Below, one piece after another: positions 26,291-37,200 of a stretch of DNA of 64,000 nt (the first letter of the stretch is position 1; each line of letters starts with the position of its first letter). The DNA is taken from assembly GCF_021155775.2 (NCBI RefSeq), contig NC_060232.1, positions 35,889,089 to 35,953,088 of the forward strand, in the 5' to 3' direction. This DNA is from Neodiprion pinetum (Eukaryota; Arthropoda; Insecta; Hymenoptera; Diprionidae). The notes under the pieces are model-generated. The model saw only the letters and a list, made by a program, of their open reading frames with translations, did not search any database and had not been told where the DNA came from. The translations under genes and the position numbers were made by a program.

Positions 26291-27015
26291 TTAATATCGA
26301 GTTACATTTTATCGGCACCGTTTCCGATGAGTATCAGAAGCGCTATGACCTGCTGAAAAACGAGTATAGAACAGAAGTAGAAAAAAATAAATTAAAAATA
26401 AAAAAATGATCATCTCGTCATATTTTCGGATCCGACGAAAATCTCGTTGATCCGTATAAACGCGGTCCTTGCTATTTGGAACCTCCAAGCTGGCTTCTCC
26501 GATGTCATGCACGAAAAGTTAGAGAGACTGGTAGGTAATTACCGTCGCAGAAGAGGAGAAGATTGATTACTCGGAGCGCGTGCAGAGGTTTCGAAAGCTT
26601 AATGGCAACAACAAGTGTTGGCGGTTCGTTATAGCGAAGAGAGAGCCGAGTTGGAGATCACTGGGAGTTTCGAGCCGACCATCTGTCCCTCGTTGCCACG
26701 TCTGTGCCGTTCCGGTGGGTCGATCCGAGGGTCCGAGGCTGAGGGTCCAGCAGGCCCAACCACGGACCCCCGAGAAGTTTCTCAACGTCACTCGTTCCGT
26801 AATGCTCGAGCTTCACGGACGACTTCGACGAACAATGAACGGCCCTGCGGGGTCTAAATTGCTATACCCGGTAGCCTATAGAGGGGTCATCACAGGGTCT
26901 TGCCAATCGGCGTAAACCTTCATCGCAGTCACGCTGCTGTAGGCGGTTATATGTATAGCTCGTCTGAGAAACGTTGAGAGGGTTGTTTACTCTGACAATA
27001 TGATCCATATAACTT

Positions 27016-27016
<1 letters not shown>

Positions 27017-27110
<94 letters not shown>
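27017..27110. repeat. (CA)47 microsatellite
   Basis: A perfect dinucleotide tract of 94 bases. The Val-Cys repeat frames that cross it are artefacts. It should be highly length-polymorphic. Confidence 0.97.
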
Positions 27111-27113
<3 letters not shown>

Positions 27114-27393
27114 CGGGGCTCGTTCTGTTTGACCAATTTGCACAGTAGTTGTTCAAATATTGCTTCATTCGGTTAACGTCGTCGCAAGCGGTCTTATATA
27201 CCGCCGCAACTCGTCGTCGCCTCGAGTATGTCGAGTGTTTTACAATATTTGAGGTAGTCGTTAGCGCCATGTAAATATTAGCTCTGGGGCGAGTTAAGCG
27301 AGTGGATGGAAAAGGAAGGAAGAAAGGAAGGAAGGAAGGGCTGAAGGGAGGGAGAGTACCGGTGGCTTGGTGGATGGCGGGTATATTATGGAT

Positions 27394-27418
27394 GGGGGGG
27401 AGGGGGGGGGGGGGGGGG
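27394..27418. repeat. Guanine tract G7-A-G17
   Basis: Seven G, one A and then seventeen G. A tract like this could form a G-quadruplex and is prone to sequencing length error. It lies in a purine-rich stretch 280 bases after the CA microsatellite. Confidence 0.9.
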
Positions 27419-30124
27419 AGGAGGAATTAGCTACTCGACTAACTACTCGAGCGGTGATGAATCTCATTGGGACGCAAACAAATCGTTCCGTTCGTCTGTT
27501 TGTCTTGCCGACTCCTCAAACGCCACCGACTACCGTCGAGGCTGCGGTCTGCACGCGTGACGTCGTCTCCTGGCACGCGGCCAGCCCGTGCAGGGCGTCT
27601 TCTTCACGTTCACGTCTCTGCGGTGCACCTGACAAATTTTTGTCGACATTTTTACCCCGGTCTATATATCCCGCGTCCTCCCTCTAGCTCGCGCGTTTTT
27701 TACATCACTGTTTGTTTGAAAGCTTCAACGGCTCCGAGTCACATCTCTCACGACCGCCTAATAAATATCATTTCCTTCCTGCCTCTCACCCAGACTTTTC
27801 GATTCCCCGATTCCCGTGTATTACGCAGTGAAACGGAGCAGTCATAAGCAATTGGGTAATCTTGATGGTGAATTTCTGTCTCAGAGTTTGGAATTGTTAA
27901 TTATTACGATTAATTCCCTCTGCCCCAGAGATTGATCGGACGCATGAACAAGACCAACGTTGTCTCACCGGTTCTTCAAAGTCCCGCTCATCATCACCGA
28001 CGCCCTCGAGACGTAGAGGAAAGTATTAATCATCGGATCTCCCAAAGCCTCTTTCCAAGATGTCTCTCTGTTAAGGTTCTATCTTTTTTAGAGCTGCACA
28101 AAGAGCCGACTGTAGAGGATACTCAAGGTCGTCTAGAGTCCCGCTCTCGAGTAAGTGAATCACCGAAAAATATTTTCAGCTGGCCTGAATTCGTACGTGA
28201 ACAAGGAATAATAGACACGAAGTTGTGAAACATCAAGAACTATCAGAGGGTAGCTGGAAAGTCAGGGCAAGATGGAAAAAATTTAAAGATAAAAAATGAT
28301 CTACGTTAATTTCGTTGCACAGAATTTTTAGGTATGTTTATTTTGAACTTCCTTCTATTTATAACTTTTTACAAGGATTTTATTCCCGGTCAGGCCTGGG
28401 GTTTAGTCTGTGTCGCAGCATCCTGCCGGCTGCAAAGCGGGACATATAATTCCGAAGATGAATCAAGGGGAGTTCGCCAACATGGCGACTAAAGCGAGGA
28501 AGCCTCGGGTTTTATTATTAAAAACAGATGGCGTCGTGTCTGAAAGTCAGCGTGAAGGATTATCAGCACCTGTACCTTAACCTGCGGAGCAGCCAGAACC
28601 ATACGGAGGAAGTGGTCCCCAGAAAAGGAAAAGGAAAAAGGTATTAGATGGAAAATATATAGCTGCAAACGTTGAACTGGAAAATTTTTCAACGCATGAA
28701 AGAAGTCATGATTAATCAAGACGTCGGAAGTCGTGAGAGATGGGAATTACACGGTGGTACGCTGTCGTTTCCGGGGGCGTCTGAGAACGTGTAGTTACAT
28801 CGAACATCACGCGGCGGATGCAACGATTGCGGATGGTACGTTACGAAGGCTTGCATTTCTCCGCATCGACTGCCGTTCCGATACCGATTCCTCTGCTTAA
28901 ACTGTCATTTCCGTACATAATGTAACATCTCACCACGTCGATTTCACCGTCAGGATACAGTTGTTTACGGAGAAGGAAAAAACATCCAAGACAATATGCC
29001 CTGATGGTTGACAACGAATTCCAATGATCAATAAACCGCGAATTCGTCTGAGCGTTCATTTCCATGGTACACTTTTTCGAATTCTGGTTCTGGTCAGGCA
29101 ACTTTTTCACGTTTCGAGAAGGGGATCCAGTTTGTCGTCTGGTTTGGCACTTTATTGAGGCGGGTAATGGATCCGACGACGTTCGGCTCGCGGCGCGAAT
29201 TATCGCTGCAGCTCGCGGTCTGCCGACCACCCCCGGAGGTCATGTTTCAGCACGGAGTAGCGGCAACCAGTTGCTCCAGTGGTCGAAGCACCTAAACGTA
29301 AACAGAGTGGACCGCGTGGGCGGAGATTGAATCTAGATGGAAACGACCGAACTCGACAACCATCTCCGCATGAGCCGGGTTGATTTCCTTCCTTTTTCAC
29401 GACGTCAAATCGGATTCGCGCCCACGCCTCCGCTCCAGGATCTCGCCTTCGGGATGGAAGTCGCTGTAGGAGGGGGGTTTATTATTGCGTTCTCGAACGA
29501 AGTACCCTGCAGGCGTTAGGATCGTCGAGATACTTTATCGCCGGAGTTATTATACGCCCGCAGATAAACAAACGCAACAACAAGAGATCGGCTCTTCGTC
29601 TCTTCGCCTCTTCGTCTAGCCGAGGCAAAATGTAACTCTCTAGGTCTTATCTACATCCGCGTTGCAGGCGTTCCACCACCTCCGCAGAGGCTCAGGTGAA
29701 GGGAAATCGAGCCGAGAACGAAGTGGCGCTGTACCGTGGCACCGCGAAGGGTTTATCTGTCCGGGAATATCGCGGGCAATCCTTAACGCCGTGACGGTTA
29801 TACAGCTGGCCGGAGGCGGCGGGCTGGCAGGTACCTCGTACCTCCTCTATACCTACACACTTCGTACCCAACACATACCAGGGTAGGTATGCGCGAAGAG
29901 ATGTGAAGGAGACAAACAAACGCAAGGTAAACGGCTGCACTTAGCGGGGTTGTATGCATAACGCGTGTGCCCAGGAAGCCACGAGTCACCCGGCATAAGT
30001 TATGTCTCAAGTACCCGAGCTGCGACGAGGAGGCTGTCACGAGTTAGATAGTCACGAGTCGCGGGAGTCACGAGAGTCACGGAACCGAACGGCTCTCTTA
30101 CTCGCGGTGCAGGCTGCCCTCTTT

Positions 30125-30133
<9 letters not shown>

Positions 30134-30174
<41 letters not shown>
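30134..30174. repeat. (CT)n microsatellite
   Basis: A perfect CT tract of about 41 bases, GAGA-type on the other strand. Such tracts are common near insect promoters, but no promoter is demonstrated here. Confidence 0.93.
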
Positions 30175-30176
<2 letters not shown>

Positions 30177-33100
30177 AAGAGTGAGTACGGACGTTAGCGG
30201 AGATGTGGATCAAGTTCATTAGCACGAGAACACATAAATTTATCTCGATTCTCGCCCGTCGCTCGGCTAACGAGCGTTGCTCGTTGCAGACACTGCAACC
30301 TCTCTCCGGGAACTGGGCACACTCTCGACCTTATACCTTGCGCCCCGTATGAGACTGCCTGTCCTCATCCTCCTTGTCAGTCCCGCTACCATTTACGACA
30401 GATTTATCTGAAATACTCCAACTTCACGCCGCGACGTATCGTATATGTGTACGGGATGGACCGCGCGGTTCGTTCGACACATATTCGAGAAAGTCGGGGG
30501 CTCCCCGCGCTCGGGTTTAACGATCAGGGACCGTTCGGTCCGTCACTCCAAACCCGCCCACGATGCTAGGAACGCGGTACGAAGCTCTAGGTAATCCGGT
30601 TCAGGCTTGAACCACTCGCCATTTAACTACCTCGAGGTGCCACGCGGCTGGTCACATACTCGAGTTGGACAAGAGCTGACTTCTTTACGTTTCGACGCTA
30701 ACGCCCCTCGGACCGTAATATAACGTAAACGATGGATCCAAGCTCTGAACCGCAGCTCCGGTTTCGCGTAATGGACCTATAATATCTACCGCTGCTACTC
30801 CCCGGAATCGCAGTTCGTACCCTGTCGTAAACGGAACTTAATATCTTCCATTTCCAAGAGTGAATCATGTAACAGTAAAATGAACATGTCTCTCGAATCT
30901 ACGTTGATGAAACTACTTTCAAAATACAAATATTCAGCTCTGAACTAAAGTAGAGGTATGGGAAAAAGTTACGAGTCAATTGAATTATTGTTAACCCTAA
31001 ATCAAGGTGAACATCCTCGACACGGTTCCAATTTTGTTTTGGGTTTGCTATCATTTCCAAAATTCATCTGTTATTGAGTCCTGTTTAATACCAAACAGAA
31101 TTACATCATGAATGATCTGTTTATTATTGCGTCTTCAATGAATGTTCGAAAACTGAAAATTTGACTCGTGAAATTTACTTGTACTTGTGTAATCTGTAGC
31201 ATGGTACACTGTTAAAGAAAATATACGTTATGGGGTCATTTCTTTGGGGAATCATTGAACAGAACTAACAGGCGTCGGTAAAATTATTTAAAACAAAAAC
31301 AAGAACGCAAAAAAAAAAAAAATTTACAGCAGTGCAACAAAGGATGTTTTTCAAGATGACGTTTTACCGGTGATTTGAGATTCGAGACCTTGGCATCTAC
31401 GTGCAGTGATTCTAAATTAACATTTGAAATCGTAGTTCCCGACCGATGCAGCGCTTGTCGAATTTCAATTACCGATTGACTTCACCGTCGCAGAAAGCTG
31501 TCCACGAATGATCGGTTCGTGCCAAGGAAGGAACTCTAATTGAGTTAATATGTTTGCAGCCTGATTCGTTGATATATTCGATACGTGATTGCAGCACGAA
31601 TCAGTTCGTATTTTGGTCACTGAAGCGGCCATTGCGGCTATAGACAACTTATGCAAATCAGTCAGTCGTGGTTGTCGATCGGATGATATTTGGTTGTACC
31701 GATCGATCGAGCCTCGATGACAGTGACAAATCGATACAATTAAATCGATGCATCCTTTGTGATTCTCTTAATTGTTGAGTCGCACAGTGAGTATTATCAT
31801 AGCCGTTAAACAACTTCTCAACTTTTTGTCAGACTCGTTTTCGCCCTCCACGTGCTTTTTTTTTTTTCAAGCTTCCTCCCACCGCTCATTCATTATGCCC
31901 GTTACACGTTCGCTTTATTAACTTGTTGAATAAACTATACGCTCAAGCATCGTAACTAATCTCACAGTTAATTAAGTAATGCGTGGGTTGACCCGAAGAC
32001 AGCTAACGTCGAAATGCGCGTACCCGAATACGTGCTTCTTTAGTGTTTGGTAAATATGCATAATTAAACACGCTCGGAACGTCGATTGTTTGTACAACTA
32101 TCTCTTAGATATAGATGCCATTATGGGAGTCACTATTCTTGCTCCTTATTTACTCGAGGTAAAGCCTAATTTATCAAATATGTACTTATTGCTCCGCTTA
32201 TATGTACGGCAAGTGTTTAACCAACTCTATTATCGGCTCTCTAACTGAAATTGATACCGACGATGGACGCAAACTCCATTCATAAACCATGAACCGAGAA
32301 ACGATCAACGATTTTAAAAAGACCTTGAAGTATAGTTTTACAAGTTATTTCATAACAAGTGGAGCTTTCCCTTACCTTGGATTATATACTTCTAGTGTTC
32401 GCTATCACATTGTTTTCCTCGGACACTGTCACAAATGTTAAACCATCACCGAGTTACCGATTATCAAGGTTTTGTCATAAGCGTCGTTTAAGAAAACGGA
32501 GATCTCCGCGGTATCGTAGAAAAAAACGTTCTCTTTGAATACGAAAACACCGGTAGAATTACGCTTCCCCGAAATACCGACGTTGAATAATTCGAAAATA
32601 TTCAAACGCTCAACGGTTGTGCGAGGCGAGGCTTCGCGCGGGAAAATTTAAATCGCACGAGAATCTATCAAAGAGCCGTTCGCCCGTCTCTGCAGCTGCG
32701 CGGTATTCGCATCGTGGTGAGCGGAGAAAAATCTTGCGTGCGTACTCCACCGCGGACTCTGTCGGACTAGATTGAGTTGTGAGTTGATGTCGGGTCTCGA
32801 GTCGAGGCCTCCTCGTACTCCTCGTACTCCTCGTCCCCCGCCATTCCGCCCGCAGGAGTCCATGGGCCCCAACCTGTGGCCCTTGCCTGATTGAGATACC
32901 AGCGCTTGGGCCCCAGCCCACCCGCCTCTCCGCCTCTCCGCCTTTGGACGAAGCTCCCTCTCCTCTTATCCCCTCATTTCCCTCCTCTTTTCGAAGGAAC
33001 GGGGTCCCGGGGTTCTCAATTATGCTTCCCCCAGCCCCATTTTTTACTTCTTATTTTTCAACTTCAGTTTTTTCGTTTTTTCGTTTTTTATTTATTTCCA

Positions 33101-34460
33101 TTCCTACTTTTACGAGCCACGAACCTACGTACAAGGTGCCAGAATTTTTTTTGTTGGTATTTATATCTACCTGCATCGTGCTCACGTCAGCGATGAATCT
33201 GTGAATAACCGCGTGTCATGTACGATATGTGTTACTACATACGTGTGTCGTACGTACGTTACCCGTAAATTCGTCTCTACCGACTCTCCTTAAGGTCAGC
33301 GTATACCTACTGTAATGCGGGCTTCGTGAAAGTTATTTTCAAACGTTATCTGAATCTCGTGCAATACCCGAGTCCGTTGACACTGCAGTGGCGCGAAGAT
33401 CTGTAGTGAACGAAATACCTACGAAGCGAACGATTAACATATCTGTCCGATTGTCGATGGTTACGTAAGCACACTCATTTTCGCTTCGGTACATCGGAAA
33501 AAAGAGTAGCGCAAAATTCTGTAATGATGTGTAACATAGGTTCAATTTATTTCAACGCATTGTCAAGCTTCTGATCCCCGACGTAACGAGTTAATTCTCT
33601 TATCCACATTAAAGTCCGGAATAAACCGTTCGATTTGGCCAAGAGTCAAGTCACCTCAGCTGCCTCGGAGGAACATTAGTAGTATTTCTTAGAAAAGACG
33701 GTGTCAACGGTACCTGAATAGAGGTCTGGTTATCAAGTCTAAATCATCGTAAAACGCAAGAAATTAAGAATGAGATGTTTGGACGTTGGAATATTCATGC
33801 GAAAAACAATAACTTACAAAATATTTCGGATGACTAGGGATGAAGCCAAGTTCTGGTAGTATCTAAAACTGACATTGCGGAGTGAATTGTGTAGTTTGAT
33901 GGTTGAAAGGTATAACAGCGAGTCGGAACTGTCGACTCGGTTGTTAATGGTTAATTCGAACGGTTGACGTATAGATGCAGCGAAATGGAGGCGTTGAAGT
34001 ATGAAGAAAATATTGGGATTGACATGAAAACCCGAAGTCCTCCAATCTCTTCTTCTTCATCGGTTCTCTAACGGAGTCAAGGTGTCGCCGCGTGTTTTAT
34101 TTCCATCGTATCAAGTTACATCGAAGGAAGATACGATAGAAGAATATAGCAAAACCGATGCGTGTGCGTGCTTACGTATACTTAGAAACTAGCGTGAAGG
34201 ACTCGGACTGGTGAAAAAAAAAACCTCGCAGGGTCAACAGTCTGTGCATTAGAATTTGGAAAGACTTCGATTCAAGACGCTGCGGTCTGCATAGTCTAAA
34301 ACGCAATGTACACAGGTTGAGAACCCCAGGAAAGGGACTGTTCTATCTCTTTTTGGTAGGGCGCTCGAGCCTTCGGCAGGACAATGGTCCCAGGCCCAGA
34401 CCCAGGCCCAACCCGACGAAGCTGAAGCGAAACAAACCTCATCTTACCAGAATAAGAAGA

Positions 34461-34487
34461 AGGAGGAGGAGGAGGAGGAGGAGGAGG
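34461..34487. repeat. (GGA)n microsatellite
   Basis: Nine GGA-type triplets in a longer purine-rich stretch that runs to about 34620. Confidence 0.9.
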
Positions 34488-35011
34488 TCTGAGCAGAAGA
34501 GCGTGTAGAACTGAGTAGTTGAGGAGGATGGAGGTGGAAGTGGTCGAGGAAGAAGAGAGAGCCGAGATCTGAGGGGCTGAGATGAGAGAGATGAGAGACG
34601 AGAGGAAAAACGAAGAGCAAAACGTTCACGCAAAGGTGTCCTAAGCAAACCGCGGCACGCGCATCCTAAAGCCAACGATCAAACATTCCCTCAAATATTC
34701 TCGTTCGCGCATAACGGCCATGCCTATACATTTCTCTGTGTATATTTATTATTAGTGTTGTTTTTTTTCCCTAATTTTTATATTTATTTTCTTCCGCGGT
34801 CACTTCGGAAGTCCTTCGCAGTTGAATATTAACTTTGGTCAGGCGGGGTGCGGTCTTGCGGCATGTAATCGAGTAAATATTTGAAAAAATCATCATTCGG
34901 CTAATTTGTTGCCACCAATAAAGTTGGACTTCGAAACTGTCCGGTGAAAGAAGTTGACAAATACTTAACGATATGGTGTCAACTGTGTGTGAAATATTTG
35001 AGTATTATAAC

Positions 35012-35015
<4 letters not shown>

Positions 35016-35049
<34 letters not shown>
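35016..35049. repeat. (GA)n microsatellite, left of a retroelement fragment
   Basis: A perfect GA tract that ends directly at the (ATTG)n tail of the adjoining retroelement fragment. A second GA tract lies on the other side at 35473-35494. Confidence 0.92.
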
Positions 35050-35052
<3 letters not shown>

Positions 35053-35472
35053 ATTGATTGATTGAATAAATTTATTAAGGCTATGGGGTACAACCCCATA
35101 CAGCCCAGTAAGATAGTACATTAGCAATATTATTTGTAATTTACATAATATAAGATTTATACATGTAGTGAAAAAAAATATCTTCAAATTTAACAAGAGA
35201 TCTTACATGCTAAGTTTAACAATTTTATAATTTTATAATTTTAAGTATAATCCTAACTATAACATCTTTGTTTATTTTTAGATATCAGCAGATTTCTTAA
35301 TTTCGGTAAGCATAGTAACATAGTAATAGAAACAGTCTCTAGAGTATACATATCACAAAGTATTTTATATTTGGTTACAATTTCATTTAATAACTAAAAC
35401 TAAGTGACACAACTTATGCCAAAAAGGTACTGCTACATATCTAAAAGATGAGTTAAGACACTGTCGTGTGGT
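35050..35472 (-). mobile_element. 5'-truncated non-LTR retrotransposon 3' end
   Basis: Read on the minus strand, the segment ends in GGGGTTGTACCCC, then AATAAA, then a (TCAA)n-type simple tail, the usual 3' end of several insect non-LTR families. At its upstream end it encodes about 25 residues ending FRYVAVPFWHKL...LVLVIK-stop, which may be the last codons of a retroelement frame. It is bracketed by GA microsatellites on both sides, consistent with insertion into a GA tract. The family cannot be named from this fragment. Confidence 0.55.
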
Positions 35473-35494
35473 AGAGAGAGAGAGAGAGAGAGGG
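35473..35494. repeat. (AG)n microsatellite, right of the retroelement fragment
   Basis: A perfect AG tract, followed by GGGTGGCG. Together with the GA tract ending at 35049 it brackets the retroelement fragment. Confidence 0.9.
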
Positions 35495-36434
35495 GTGGCG
35501 ATTGAGTGAAAAAGATGTATATATATATGGCTATACTTGCCGAGTCGTGTTGGAGTAGGACGGACTGAACAAACAATCCTTAATCCTCCAGCGGCTTCTG
35601 AAGTACTTGAGAAAATAATATGAGTGGAGTAAAAGAAAAGACGAAAGCAAAAAAACAAATTGTCGACTGATACCATGAACCGGATACAGGGTGATTTTGT
35701 AGATTGGATGCGTTCGGGCTTTTCAGACCGTTCATTATCACCGCGATCAAGATCACATCCAGGCTTTCTTCTTTTCGTTGCAGATAACGCGTGATCTGTC
35801 AGGTATCATTTGATACCTTAAATAAATTTTATCGCAGATATTCGATGCCCGCTCCTCTCCTTATCTAAGCATCTGTCGCTGCTGATAAATCTGCATGCTT
35901 ATCCTGTGTCTGATTTGGTAGAGTAATCGTGATAATGGCGGTACGTAACGACAGCAGCTGCATGGATGGTTCGGGCGTTACAAAAAACATACGGCGCGTT
36001 GTGATAATTATTAGGAGACAGGATTCGTGGAGGATTATTGAAATTCAAGAAACTTTTGAAACTAAATTATTATTCTATTTGTGAAGTGTGGGTAAAAGCT
36101 GAAGGAAAATACAGTTTGACATAAAGAATTATTTATTTTCTCACCAAGAACAATCGGGGTGACAATTATTGAGCCTACTGAACAGACTGGCAAATTAGTT
36201 GGCTCTTCCGAGCTCCGAGGCCTCTAATATCGTTAAGAAATACGGTTGGCAGGCAGGAGTGTGATAAAATAAACGTAATGTAACGACTAGAGCGTCGAAC
36301 GTTGTCTGTTTTATTTATTTTCTCTCATCTCTTCTCTCTGGCGTCTCTCTTTCTCTCTTTCTCTCTCGGGTTCGTGTTTCTAAGTTTTCTCTCGGAAGCA
36401 TCACGGCGCCGTCTCACCGTAACTCATCATCGGT
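35495..36434. other. Intergenic DNA left of the Penelope element
   Basis: No gene is seen. There is a short (AT)n tract near 35518-35528 and pyrimidine-rich CTCT clusters around 36318-36370. Confidence 0.5.
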
Positions 36435-36447
36435 ATGAGACCGGCTC
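36435..36447. repeat. Target-site duplication, left copy
   Basis: ATGAGACCGGCTC, identical to 39361-39373 on the other side of the Penelope-like element. The bases outside the 13-mer differ between the two copies, which fixes its length. Confidence 0.9.
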
Positions 36448-36503
36448 ATATATTATAGATTCTTGGTGATCGGTCAATTAAGAAAACGTAATTTTAGTTA
36501 ACG

Positions 36504-36531
36504 TTTCGACCCGGATATGGGCCCTCCTCAG
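36504..36531 (-). ncRNA. Hammerhead-ribozyme-like core in the Penelope element
   Basis: On the minus strand the order is CTGAGGA (36531-36525), a 17-base segment that can form a five-pair stem II (GGCCC with GGGTC), then GAAA (36507-36504). Next comes a short stem-III-like hairpin (ACGT paired with ACGT about 11 bases on). Penelope-like elements are known to carry minimal type I hammerheads with this layout. I could not find a convincing stem I, and the usual CTGATGA reads CTGAGGA, so activity is uncertain. Confidence 0.5.
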
Positions 36532-37200
36532 AACGATTTATTTTAAAAAACTGTCAAAAATAACAAAAAAAGAATTTTATAGTATAAATCATGGTACTAG
36601 AAGTAATCGGACCTAATTATTGTAGATGTAATACTCTTAGAGCTATTAAATATTGTTGATAGTAAGACCTTATGATTAATTGAGATAAGGATGTTTTTTG
36701 GTGTTATTTACCTTTTGAATTAAGTAAGTGTAATAAGATGTAGTCGAATTCACAATTACAATTGGTGGAAACAGTGTTCTTTTGAGTGACGGTAGACAAT
36801 GTCAATCTTCAAGTTATTTTATATGTGGGAGTTAAAAGTTGGTAGTCATTAATTAAAAAGATTAAAGAAGTATGTTTCTTCACAGTCAGTATGTCATAGT
36901 GTTAAAAGGTAATTAAAGAAGGTCGTTTTAGCAATGAAATTAATTCACAGGTGTCAATTAAGTGGAGGTAGGCTCTTTATAATTAAGTTCTACATGTCTA
37001 ACGAAAGATTGTTGGTTGAACCAATTGGATCAACAGGTGAATAACGACTGATGGGAGAAAACAATATAATCCAGAGTGAAGGTGAACCTATTATAAACAA
37101 TTATACAAAAAAACAATAAATATTTTGTAAGAAAAGTTATGTAGAAAGGACTGTAAATGGAGACGAGATAATGTTTTTTAAAAAATAAAAATAGTTAGGG

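Larger units (their letters stand above)
26295..35015. other. Long gene-poor, microsatellite-rich region
   Basis: The DNA is mixed to GC-rich with many CpG dinucleotides. It holds (CA)47, G runs, (CT)n, (GGA)n, a purine-rich GGAA tract near 27308-27358, and a short minisatellite of GTCACGAG-type units around 29980-30085. Frames of up to 126 codons occur in several overlapping registers without domains or splice context. I cannot support any gene; non-coding first exons and enhancers of neighbouring genes are plausible. Confidence 0.45.

Noticed and set aside
26862..27270. Two frames with long Val-Cys repeats
   Set aside because: They are translations of the CA microsatellite.
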